Below, piece after piece: positions 1-5,288 of a stretch of 5,288 bases of DNA. The notes under the pieces are model-generated. The model made no database searches. It was not told the DNA's origin and saw only the letters and a list, made by a program, of their open reading frames with translations. The translations under genes and the position numbers were made by a program. Source of the DNA: Cellvibrionales bacterium UBA2034 (GTDB taxonomy: Bacteria; Pseudomonadota; Gammaproteobacteria; Pseudomonadales; UBA7239); the NCBI GenBank assembly GCA_002333095.1, contig DDBK01000031.1, forward strand, positions 16,030 to 21,317. Direction: 5' to 3'. Each line of letters starts with the position of its first letter. The first letter of the stretch is position 1.

Positions 1-1034
1 ACAGCAGCCATCGCTTCGATGGTGGTGCGCACCACATTGTTATACGGATCCTGTTCGGTGAGTGACCAGCCGGAAGTCTGGCAGTGTGTGCGCAGCATTT
101 TCGAGCGTACATCTTTCGGGTTGAATTCGCTGACAATGCGTGTCCACAGCAAACGTGCGGCGCGCAACTTGGCGATTTCCATGTAGAAGTTCATGCCAAT
201 GCCGAAGAAGAAACTCAGGCGACCGGCAAAATCATCGATGTCGAGGCCGGCTGCCAATGCGGTACGGATGTATTCTTTGCCGTCTGCCAGTGTGTAGGCG
301 AGTTCGAGTGCTGCATCAGCGCCAGCTTCCTGGATGTGGTAGCCGGAAATGGAAATCGTGTTGAACTTTGGCAGGTTTTTTGAACAGTAGGCGATGATGT
401 CGCCGATAATTTTCATCGAAGGAATCGGTGGATAAATATAAGTATTACGCACCATGAATTCTTTCAGGATGTCATTCTGGATGGTGCCAGACAGTTGATC
501 CTGCGTCACGCCCTGTTCTTCAGCAGCCACAATGTAACCGGCGAGCACAGGCAATACTGCACCGTTCATGGTCATCGACACGGAGACCTTGTCGAGTGGA
601 ATACTGTCGAACAGGATTTTCATGTCCTCGACAGAATCAATCGCCACACCAGCCTTGCCCACATCACCGGTCACACGCGGATGATCCGAGTCGTAACCAC
701 GGTGTGTCGCGAGATCAAATGCAACGGAAACGCCCTGGCCGCCCGCAGCGAGCGCTTTGCGATAAAACGCATTGGAGGCTTCGGCGGTGGAGAAGCCTGC
801 GTACTGGCGGATGGTCCACGGCCGGCCGGCGTACATGGTGGCTTGTGGGCCGCGCACAAATGGCTCGAAACCTGGCAGGGTATTGGCATTGGGCAGGTTG
901 GCAGTGTCCGCTGCGGTATACAGCGGCTTCAGCGTAATGCCTTCTGGCGTAGCGGTATTCAGGCTATCCAGCGGCTTGCCTTTCAATTGTTTCTCAACGG
1001 CAGCTTGCCAGTCGGCGATCGTCTTGTTGCTCAT
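1..1034 (-). CDS. scpA: Methylmalonyl-CoA mutase, catalytic N-terminal part (3' end outside window)
   Basis: The enzyme is a cytoplasmic adenosylcobalamin-dependent mutase that interconverts (R)-methylmalonyl-CoA and succinyl-CoA. The window holds 344 complete codons from the start, about half of a roughly 715-residue ScpA/MutB-type subunit. The C-terminal B12-binding domain lies beyond the left edge. The translation is collinear with E. coli ScpA as I recall it. The motif [14 protein letters not shown] (residues 71-84) carries Arg71, Thr74, Arg76 and Tyr78. Arg196 ([11 protein letters not shown]) and His233 ([11 protein letters not shown]) follow. All sit at a constant offset of 11 from the substrate-contacting Arg82, Thr85, Arg87, Tyr89, Arg207 and His244 of the Propionibacterium enzyme, so the active site looks intact. 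The ATG at 1034-1032 has an AAGAGA Shine-Dalgarno-like stretch 8 nt upstream. It lies 24 nt after the epimerase gene, suggesting an operon. The reading frame is open to position 1 with no frameshift. Family assignment is very secure; the symbol could equally be mut or mcmA. Confidence 0.97.
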   Translation of the reverse strand, partial: MSNKTIADWQAAVEKQLKGKPLDSLNTATPEGITLKPLYTAADTANLPNANTLPGFEPFVRGPQATMYAGRPWTIRQYAGFSTAEASNAFYRKALAAGGQGVSVAFDLATHRGYDSDHPRVTGDVGKAGVAIDSVEDMKILFDSIPLDKVSVSMTMNGAVLPVLAGYIVAAEEQGVTQDQLSGTIQNDILKEFMVRNTYIYPPIPSMKIIGDIIAYCSKNLPKFNTISISGYHIQEAGADAALELAYTLADGKEYIRTALAAGLDIDDFAGRLSFFFGIGMNFYMEIAKLRAARLLWTRIVSEFNPKDVRSKMLRTHCQTSGWSLTEQDPYNNVVRTTIEAMAA

Positions 1035-1058
1035 GGTGTCAGTCTCTTGGAAGGCAAA

Positions 1059-1475
1059 TCAGTGGTGGTCATCAGCGGGCTGGTTAATCTCGATCAGCAC
1101 GCCATCGCAGCATTTAGGGTGGATAAAAATAACCTGGCAACCGTGCGCGCCGGGCGTGGGTGCATCTGACAAGAATTGATAGCCTTTGCCTTGCAGCATC
1201 GCTACATCTTCCAGAATATTGTCTGAGCGGAAACAGATGTGGTGGATGCCGCCCTTGCCGTTTTTCTCAAGGTACTTGGCAATCGGGCCTTCGCCGTTGA
1301 GCGGGTGTACCAGCTCGATCTGCGTGCCATCAATCGGGAAGAAAGCAGTCGTGGTTTTGGCGGCGGGCACGTCTTCTGTGCCATTGAACGTGAGGCCGAA
1401 ATCCTCCAGAAAACGCTTGATGGCTTTTTCAAGGTCAGGCACGGCAATAGCGATATGGTCGAGATGGGTAATCAT
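1059..1475 (-). CDS. mce: Methylmalonyl-CoA epimerase (VOC superfamily)
   Basis: The enzyme epimerises (S)-methylmalonyl-CoA to the (R)-form used by the mutase encoded just downstream. The 138-residue length is usual for the family. Two vicinal-oxygen-chelate halves are visible: the first opens with HLDHIAIAVPDLEKA (residues 4-18), the second around GIHHICFRSDNI (77-88). Metal ligands expected from the family are present: His7, Gln52 (in GTQIELVHP), His79 by analogy with the first-half HI motif, and Glu129 (in GVLIEIN). I chose the ATG at 1475-1473 because the conserved domain begins immediately and a GAGA-type Shine-Dalgarno lies a few bases upstream. The frame stays open to an ATG at 1520, but those 15 extra residues have no ribosome-binding site and no family resemblance. 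An odd detail is a Cys-Cys pair (122-123) in the HPKCCDGVLIEI stretch before the metal-binding Glu. Family call secure; start fairly secure. Confidence 0.95.
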   Translation of the reverse strand: MITHLDHIAIAVPDLEKAIKRFLEDFGLTFNGTEDVPAAKTTTAFFPIDGTQIELVHPLNGEGPIAKYLEKNGKGGIHHICFRSDNILEDVAMLQGKGYQFLSDAPTPGAHGCQVIFIHPKCCDGVLIEINQPADDHH

Positions 1476-1574
1476 CGGCGTCTCAATGAAAGATGGAAAG
1501 GCCACAAGGGAGGCAGGCATTTTAGCGGTCTGGGGCGGCTAATGCACCCGCTTGCAGCTGCTATCATGCCACCC
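1476..1574. other. Divergent intergenic region between mce and rluC
   Basis: This 99-nt gap separates the minus-strand methylmalonyl-CoA operon from the plus-strand rluC run, so promoters in both directions should lie here or in the neighbouring gene ends. The minus-strand TAAAAT at 1519-1524 and the plus-strand TATCAT at 1562-1567 are the only -10-like hexamers I can pick out, each lacking a good -35. In-frame alternative rluC starts at 1542 and 1566 also fall here, so the true non-coding part may be as short as 66 nt. Confidence 0.6.
1519..1524 (-). promoter_or_regulatory. Possible -10 element for the mce-scpA operon
   Basis: On the minus strand this reads TAAAAT, a five-of-six match to the sigma-70 -10 consensus. 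It would place transcription start near 1512, about 37 nt before the mce ATG. No convincing -35 hexamer is found 16 to 18 nt upstream, so this is a weak, inferred call. It overlaps the alternative mce ATG at 1518-1520, which fits the downstream start being the real one. Confidence 0.2.
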
Positions 1575-2552
1575 ATGACTGAATCTCCCCCTGAATCCCT
1601 GCTGCTATCTCCACCGCCAGCGGCCAAAACGCCCGTCCAGCTGGTGACCGTGGACGAAAACCGCGATGGCCAGCGTATCGACAATTTCCTGCTCAGCCAG
1701 CTGAAGGGTGTGCCCCGCACGCTCATTTACCGCATCTTGCGCAAAGGGGAAGTGCGGGTGAACAAGGGTCGGGCGAAGCCGGAGCAGAAGTTGAATCTGG
1801 GCGATGTGGTGCGAATCCCGCCGCTGCATCTGCCAGAAGCTGACGCACCACCGAAAGCCGGCAACAACCTGCTGGCCGATCTGGAAGCGCGCATCCTGTA
1901 CGAAGACAAACAACTGCTGGTGATCAACAAACCGGCAGGGCTGGCTGTGCACGGTGGCAGCGGTATCCGTCTGGGGTTAATTGAAGCGCTGCGGCAAATG
2001 CGCCCGCAGGAAAAAATGCTGGAGCTGGTGCATCGGCTGGATCGCGACACATCCGGCTGTATCCTAATCGCCAAAAAACGTTCAACACTGACTGCATTAC
2101 ATGATGATTTGCGTGAAGGGCGTGTCGACAAGCGCTATCTCGCATTGGTGCATGGTCGTTGGCCTGCACGAATTAAAGATGTGAAAGTGCCGCTGCTGAA
2201 AAATGAACTGGCGAGTATGGTGCGGGTGAGTGATAACGGTAAACCGTCTCACACCGGTTTCACGATCAAGCAATTATTTGATGGGTACACGTTGCTGGAA
2301 GCGAAGCCTTACACAGGCCGTACGCACCAGATCCGTGTGCATGCAAAACATGCGGGCCACTCCCTGGTAGGCGATGACAAATACACCGAGCGTGAAAAAA
2401 ATGATGCGTCAGCGAAACGCGGCTTCAAGCGTTTGTGTTTGCACGCGGCTTGCCTGACGTTCACGTTGCCAGCCAGTGGCGAAAAAATGCGTTGTGAAGC
2501 ACCGCTACCAGATGACATTGCTGTGCCGATGAATGCTTTATGCAAAGGGTAG
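1575..2552 (+). CDS. rluC: 23S rRNA pseudouridine synthase RluC
   Basis: This is an RNA-modifying enzyme of the RluA family. The E. coli RluC it closely matches makes pseudouridine at positions 955, 2504 and 2580 of 23S rRNA near the peptidyl-transferase centre. The 325-residue product has an N-terminal S4 RNA-binding domain (about residues 32-85, including GQRIDNFLLSQLKGVP and YRILRKGEVRVNKGR). The catalytic domain carries INKPAGLAVHGGSG (117-130) and the HRLDRDTSG signature (153-161) with catalytic Asp156. TGRTHQIRVH (247-256) is another family motif. The start is uncertain: ATG at 1575 is chosen because it gives a length and short tail close to relatives. ATGs at 1542 and 1566 are also in frame. 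None has a strong Shine-Dalgarno; 1542 is preceded at very short distance by a GGGGCGG run. A Pro-rich segment (residues 5-20) precedes the S4 domain. The stop overlaps the next gene by 13 nt. Function secure. Confidence 0.95.
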   Translation: MTESPPESLLLSPPPAAKTPVQLVTVDENRDGQRIDNFLLSQLKGVPRTLIYRILRKGEVRVNKGRAKPEQKLNLGDVVRIPPLHLPEADAPPKAGNNLLADLEARILYEDKQLLVINKPAGLAVHGGSGIRLGLIEALRQMRPQEKMLELVHRLDRDTSGCILIAKKRSTLTALHDDLREGRVDKRYLALVHGRWPARIKDVKVPLLKNELASMVRVSDNGKPSHTGFTIKQLFDGYTLLEAKPYTGRTHQIRVHAKHAGHSLVGDDKYTEREKNDASAKRGFKRLCLHAACLTFTLPASGEKMRCEAPLPDDIAVPMNALCKG

Positions 2553-3736
2553 CGGTTATCGGTGGCGGCCCCGCCGGTTTAATGGCGGCAGACGTGTTGT
2601 CGCAAGCCGGTATTGCTGTCGAAATTTATGATGCGATGCCATCACTGGGGCGCAAGTTTTTGCTGGCGGGCATCGGCGGCATGAATATCACCCACGCGGA
2701 AGATTTTGATCATTTTGTAACGCGATATGGTGACAGGTCAGCTGATCTCATGCCGTTGCTGCAGCAGTTTGGTGCTGGCCAGTTGCGTGAATGGATTCAT
2801 GCGCTGGGCGTAGAAACCTTTGTAGGAACATCAGGCCGGGTGTTTCCACGCGAGATGAAAGCAGCACCGTTATTGCGAAAGTGGTTGCACAGGCTGCGTG
2901 AGGCGGGTGTAAAAATCCATACACGTCATCGCTGGTTAGGTTGGAAAGACGACCAATTGTTGTTTGGTACAACAGGCTGTGAAAAGACTGTAAAAACTGA
3001 TGCTGTGGTGCTGGCATTGGGTGGCGCCAGCTGGCCGGTGCTGGGTTCAGATGGTGCATGGTTCAAGCTATTAAAAGAAAAGAATGTTTCACTCGCGCCG
3101 TTGTGTCCGTCGAACTGTGGTTTTGACGTGCAGTGGAGCCATTTTTTTGCTGGAAAATTTGCAGGTTCTCCGCTGAAACATGTTGCTGTGAATGGCAGGG
3201 TAGGCGAATGTGTTGTCACTGGAACAGGTATCGAAGGCAGTCTTGTCTATGCTATGTCAGCCGGCCTGCGCGATTCGATTGCACAAGAAGGCAGTGCGGT
3301 ATTGCTGCTGGATCTTGCTCCTGATACCAGTGAAGCAGATTTGCACAAAGCGCTGGATAAGCCGCGTGGAAAACGTAGTGCGGGTGAACATTTGCGTCGC
3401 TGTACTGGCATTGATGGTGTGAAATCGGCTTTGCTGCGGGAGTATTTCACTCTGGATGTTTTCAATAACATGGCACAACTGGCGTCGGCGATCAAAGCTG
3501 TGCCAGTGACATTGGTTGCCACGAGACCTGTTGAGGAAGCGATCAGCACAGCAGGCGGCGTGCAATTTGAATCGCTGGATAACAACCTGATGTTGCGTGA
3601 ATTGCCCGGTGTGTTTTGTGCGGGTGAAATGCTGGATTGGGAAGCGCCAACCGGCGGTTATTTACTCACGGCCTGTTTGTCTACCGGGCGTGCTGCAGGG
3701 CAGGGCGTATTGGCCTGGCTCAAAGGAAAATCGTGA
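2540..3736 (+). CDS. BaiN/HI0933-like FAD-dependent flavoprotein (PP_4765-type family), function unknown
   Basis: The 398-residue protein is a probable FAD-binding oxidoreductase. An N-terminal Rossmann motif GGGPAG (residues 8-13) sits after the first beta strand (VAVIG). GRKFLLAGIGGMNITH (38-52 region) is the counterpart of the GRK..GGG..N.TN motif of HI0933/YhiN/BaiN proteins. LALGGASWPVLGSDGAW (158-174) is a second dinucleotide-related motif. The C-terminal segment, with FCAGEMLDWEAPTGGYLL (359-376) followed by a GRAAG motif (383-387), matches the conserved FAD-contacting end of the family. The overall form fits the group named after Pseudomonas putida PP_4765, from memory. No transmembrane segment or signal peptide is apparent. 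Its ATG lies inside the last codons of rluC (13-nt overlap) without a clear Shine-Dalgarno, suggesting translational coupling. The HAD gene starts one base after its stop. Substrate and physiological role are not known to me; fold and cofactor are well supported. Confidence 0.9.
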   Translation: MQRVAVIGGGPAGLMAADVLSQAGIAVEIYDAMPSLGRKFLLAGIGGMNITHAEDFDHFVTRYGDRSADLMPLLQQFGAGQLREWIHALGVETFVGTSGRVFPREMKAAPLLRKWLHRLREAGVKIHTRHRWLGWKDDQLLFGTTGCEKTVKTDAVVLALGGASWPVLGSDGAWFKLLKEKNVSLAPLCPSNCGFDVQWSHFFAGKFAGSPLKHVAVNGRVGECVVTGTGIEGSLVYAMSAGLRDSIAQEGSAVLLLDLAPDTSEADLHKALDKPRGKRSAGEHLRRCTGIDGVKSALLREYFTLDVFNNMAQLASAIKAVPVTLVATRPVEEAISTAGGVQFESLDNNLMLRELPGVFCAGEMLDWEAPTGGYLLTACLSTGRAAGQGVLAWLKGKS

Positions 3737-3737
3737 C

Positions 3738-4400
3738 ATGCTGCTGATTTTTGACTGGGATGGCACGCTGATCGATTCCACGGCCAAGATTGTGCGTTGC
3801 ATGCAGCAGGCGGCTGAACAGGTAGGTGTTGAGGTGCTGGATTCGCCCGCCATTTGCCAGATTATCGGATTGGGTTTGCCCGAGGCCATTGCAGCATTGT
3901 ATCCAGACAGCAATGCGCTACAGCGTGAAAAAGTGCGCGAGCAATATGTGCATTTTTTTATCTCGGTGGACCAGACCCCGTCACCCTTTTTTCCGGGGGT
4001 TGAAGAAACATTGGCGCTGTTGCGCGGGGATGGGTATGCGCTGGCTGTGGCAACAGGCAAGAGCCGGCGTGGTCTGGATCGTGTGCTGGAGCAGCACAAT
4101 ATGCAGGATTTTTTTCATGCTACCCGCTGCGCCGATGAAACACGTTCTAAACCACATCCGCAAATGTTGCATGAGCTGCTCACACATTTCAGGTGTGATC
4201 CGGTTGATGCCTTGATGGTCGGCGACACCCATTTCGATATGGCCATGGCGCAGCAAGCTGGCATGGCCAGCATTGCCGTGAGCTATGGCGCACACCGGGT
4301 TGACCAGCTGTTACCGTACGGGCCGGTTGCCTGCCTTGACCATTTTGGCGAGTTGCCGGCTGCTATCGCTGCAGTCAAGTCTTTTATTGTTACCGGATAG
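3738..4400 (+). CDS. HAD-superfamily hydrolase, phosphoglycolate-phosphatase-like (subfamily IA)
   Basis: This is a probable cytoplasmic small-molecule phosphatase of 220 residues, using an aspartyl-phosphate intermediate. All four HAD motifs are visible. Motif I is FDWDGTL (residues 5-11) with nucleophile Asp6 and acid/base Asp8. Motif II is VATGKS (104-109) with Thr106. Motif III is SKPHP with Lys138. Motif IV is VGDTHFD (161-167) with Asp163 and Asp167. Residues about 14-80 form a helical C1 cap, as in Gph-like enzymes. The ATG at 3738 is preceded by AAAGGA about 10 nt upstream and starts one base after the flavoprotein TGA. The frame is open further upstream, but that part runs inside the flavoprotein gene and lacks HAD sequence. 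The context suggests co-transcription with rluC and the flavoprotein. The exact substrate cannot be told; gph itself is possible but not proven. Confidence 0.93.
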   Translation: MLLIFDWDGTLIDSTAKIVRCMQQAAEQVGVEVLDSPAICQIIGLGLPEAIAALYPDSNALQREKVREQYVHFFISVDQTPSPFFPGVEETLALLRGDGYALAVATGKSRRGLDRVLEQHNMQDFFHATRCADETRSKPHPQMLHELLTHFRCDPVDALMVGDTHFDMAMAQQAGMASIAVSYGAHRVDQLLPYGPVACLDHFGELPAAIAAVKSFIVTG

Positions 4401-4421
4401 CTGTTTTCAGGATTTGTCCAT

Positions 4422-4450
4422 TCGTCACTGGCAGCCGAAACAGATAGAAT
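4422..4450 (+). promoter_or_regulatory. Candidate sigma-70 promoter for dedD-cvpA
   Basis: In the 86-nt gap after the HAD gene, TCGTCA (4422-4427, four of six to TTGACA) and TAGAAT (4445-4450, five of six to TATAAT) are separated by exactly 17 nt. Predicted transcription start is near 4457, giving a leader of about 30 nt before the dedD TTG. This is the best promoter-like pair I noticed in the window, but it is a consensus match by eye and readthrough from rluC could also supply dedD. Confidence 0.4.
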
Positions 4451-4486
4451 TGTCAGCCTTGCAAGCGCGGTGGTATCGGGGGCTTT

Positions 4487-5119
4487 TTGGAACAGGCAGT
4501 CAAGCAACGTTTGGTAGGCGCGGTAGTGCTGACGGCACTGGCCGTTATCACCTTGCCGATGATTTTTGATACCGAGCGCCCTCAAGGTGTGCAGGTGGAA
4601 GAAGTGATGCCGCCCGCACCGGAGTTTCCTGCGGTGGCGACGCCTGAACCCCAGCCGGTAGCATTGCCCCCGGATCGTCCAGCCGGTGATCCGGTGCCGG
4701 TAGCCGAGATGTACCAGATGGCCGGTGACCCGCCCGCTGATACGGCAGATAAAACGGCTGAGCCTGTTGTAGCTGCAGTTGCCCCGCCTGCTCAACCGGC
4801 TGCTTCACAAGCCTTGCCTGCTCCCCCACCGCCATTGCCTGCTGCGCCGGGCGGCAAACTGGATACAACCGGTATGCCAGAATCCTGGGTAGTTCAGGTG
4901 GCCGCTATGTCTGACAGGAAAAAAGCAGATGCCCTGATGGCGGATCTGAAACTGAAAGGTTATCCGGCATTTTTCCATATATCGCATGACGCAAAAGGCG
5001 ACACGATCCGTATTTTTGTCGGGCCCAAGCTGGACAAGAAGCAGGCGATAAGCATGAAACAGAAGCTGGATCGCGAGATGGGTTTGCAGACGATGGTCAA
5101 GCCATTTAGCCCCAGATAA
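4487..5119 (+). CDS. dedD: SPOR-domain cell-division protein, DedD-like
   Basis: This is an inner-membrane protein expected to bind denuded septal peptidoglycan through its SPOR domain and to assist division. The 210 residues comprise a short cytoplasmic start (MEQAVKQR), one transmembrane helix (about 9-27), a long Pro/Ala-rich linker (about 32-130, including runs such as PAPPPPLPAAP) and a C-terminal SPOR domain (about 132-207, beginning SWVVQVAAMSDRKKA and containing IRIFVGPKLDKKQA). The start is TTG at 4487. It is the only plausible start because the frame is closed by TAG at 4445-4447 and no ATG or GTG lies between. A GGGGG run at 4478-4482 ends 4 nt upstream and may act as a ribosome-binding site. 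The N-terminus (EQAVKQRLVGA) matches the usual DedD beginning. The following cvpA gene is the usual partner in proteobacteria, where purF commonly comes next. The folC gene often found upstream is absent here. Confidence 0.92.
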   Translation: MEQAVKQRLVGAVVLTALAVITLPMIFDTERPQGVQVEEVMPPAPEFPAVATPEPQPVALPPDRPAGDPVPVAEMYQMAGDPPADTADKTAEPVVAAVAPPAQPAASQALPAPPPPLPAAPGGKLDTTGMPESWVVQVAAMSDRKKADALMADLKLKGYPAFFHISHDAKGDTIRIFVGPKLDKKQAISMKQKLDREMGLQTMVKPFSPR

Positions 5120-5125
5120 ATTTCA

Positions 5126-5139
5126 CCTGACATATCAGG
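5126..5139 (+). other. Small perfect hairpin between dedD and cvpA
   Basis: CCTGA-CATA-TCAGG forms a 5-bp stem with a 4-nt loop, 6 nt after the dedD stop and 11 nt before the first cvpA ATG. No T-run follows, so it is not an intrinsic terminator. Its 3' arm contains AGG, the nearest Shine-Dalgarno-like triplet before cvpA, so pairing could limit cvpA initiation. The stem is short and may be chance. Confidence 0.3.
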
Positions 5140-5150
5140 CCGGTATCTGA

Positions 5151-5288
5151 ATGATGAATGAATGGGTAACGCAATCCGGATTCAACGGGGCTGACTGGGC
5201 CATCGTTGCGGTGGTGGTGTTATCTGCATTGATCAGTCTTGCGCGAGGATTTGTCCGGGAAGCATTGTCGCTGCTGGTATGGTTTGTT
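5151..5288 (+). CDS. cvpA: CvpA family membrane protein, N-terminal part (3' end outside window)
   Basis: The first 46 codons of an inner-membrane protein of the CvpA (colicin V production) family are present, and the frame is open to the right edge. Residues FNGADWAIVAVVVLSALISLARGFVREALSLLVW (11-44, read in parts: FNGADWAIV, then a hydrophobic helix to about 30, then ARGFVREALSLL) match the family start: an aspartate before the first helix and the conserved RGFVRE turn before the second. Two tandem ATGs (5151 and 5154) are possible starts; only a weak AGG at 5137-5139 precedes them. Position after dedD is the usual arrangement, with purF often next. CvpA is linked in E. coli to colicin V export and envelope stress tolerance; its molecular activity is unclear. 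Confidence 0.9.
   Translation, partial: MMNEWVTQSGFNGADWAIVAVVVLSALISLARGFVREALSLLVWFV

Noticed and set aside
828..838. GCCGGCCGGC palindrome inside scpA
   Set aside because: It is explained by the codons for the conserved Ala-Gly-Arg-Pro of the active-site motif; no sign of a separate role.
495..1169. Long plus-strand open frame opposite scpA (also 84-383 and 772-1179)
   Set aside because: It lies antisense to the clear methylmalonyl-CoA mutase and epimerase genes, shows no recognisable domain and reads as low-plausibility protein. It is a shadow of the coding strand.
1476..1520. Longer mce start at 1520
   Set aside because: It adds 15 residues before the conserved VOC start, with no ribosome-binding site, and overlaps a -10-like hexamer.
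1239..1574. Upstream extension of rluC through the mce gene
   Set aside because: The frame stays open but runs antisense to mce and carries no RluC sequence; the conserved domain starts after 1575.
3597..3737. Upstream extension of the HAD gene into the flavoprotein gene
   Set aside because: These codons overlap the conserved FAD-binding end of the flavoprotein in another frame; motif I begins right after ATG 3738, which has a Shine-Dalgarno.
4335..4381. CTTGAC/GTCAAG inverted repeat near the HAD gene end
   Set aside because: It has a six-base stem with a long loop inside coding sequence and no T-run in the right place; likely chance.
4455..4488. Terminator-like GGGGGCTTTTT before dedD
   Set aside because: Only a four-base stem (AGCC/GGCT) with a 22-nt loop can be drawn, and the T-run merges with the dedD start codon; too weak for an intrinsic terminator.
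4283..4795. Minus-strand 170-codon open frame opposite the HAD/dedD junction
   Set aside because: It is antisense to two well-supported genes, rich in Arg/His/Gly as expected for a shadow frame, and shows no known motif.

Overview
The window looks like ordinary chromosomal DNA of a Gram-negative proteobacterium, most likely a betaproteobacterium. The reasons are the RluC, DedD and CvpA types present, and the rluC/HAD-phosphatase and dedD/cvpA pairings. GC content appears moderate and codon use looks even from gene to gene. I cannot fix the genus from sequence alone. I see no tRNA, rRNA, CRISPR array, insertion sequence or phage gene.

Layout. Positions 1-1475 lie on the minus strand and hold two genes of the methylmalonyl-CoA pathway: methylmalonyl-CoA epimerase (1059-1475) and then methylmalonyl-CoA mutase (start at 1034, running off the left edge). 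They are separated by 24 nt and probably form one operon. Epimerase converts (S)- to (R)-methylmalonyl-CoA and the B12-dependent mutase interconverts the (R)-form with succinyl-CoA. Together they link propionyl-CoA metabolism to the TCA cycle.

A short divergent intergenic region (1476-1574) separates these from a plus-strand run filling the rest of the window: rluC (23S rRNA pseudouridine synthase), a BaiN/HI0933-like flavoprotein of unknown function whose start overlaps the rluC stop by 13 nt, and a HAD-family phosphatase that begins one base after the flavoprotein stop. These three are almost certainly co-transcribed. After an 86-nt gap with a plausible sigma-70 promoter come dedD (SPOR-domain cell-division protein with a TTG start) and the first 46 codons of cvpA (membrane protein), separated by 31 nt that contain a small perfect hairpin.

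I found no clear case for a new multi-gene system. The most open biological question is the job of the tightly coupled flavoprotein between an rRNA-modifying enzyme and a small-molecule phosphatase. The remaining observations concern start codons, translational coupling and small regulatory structures.
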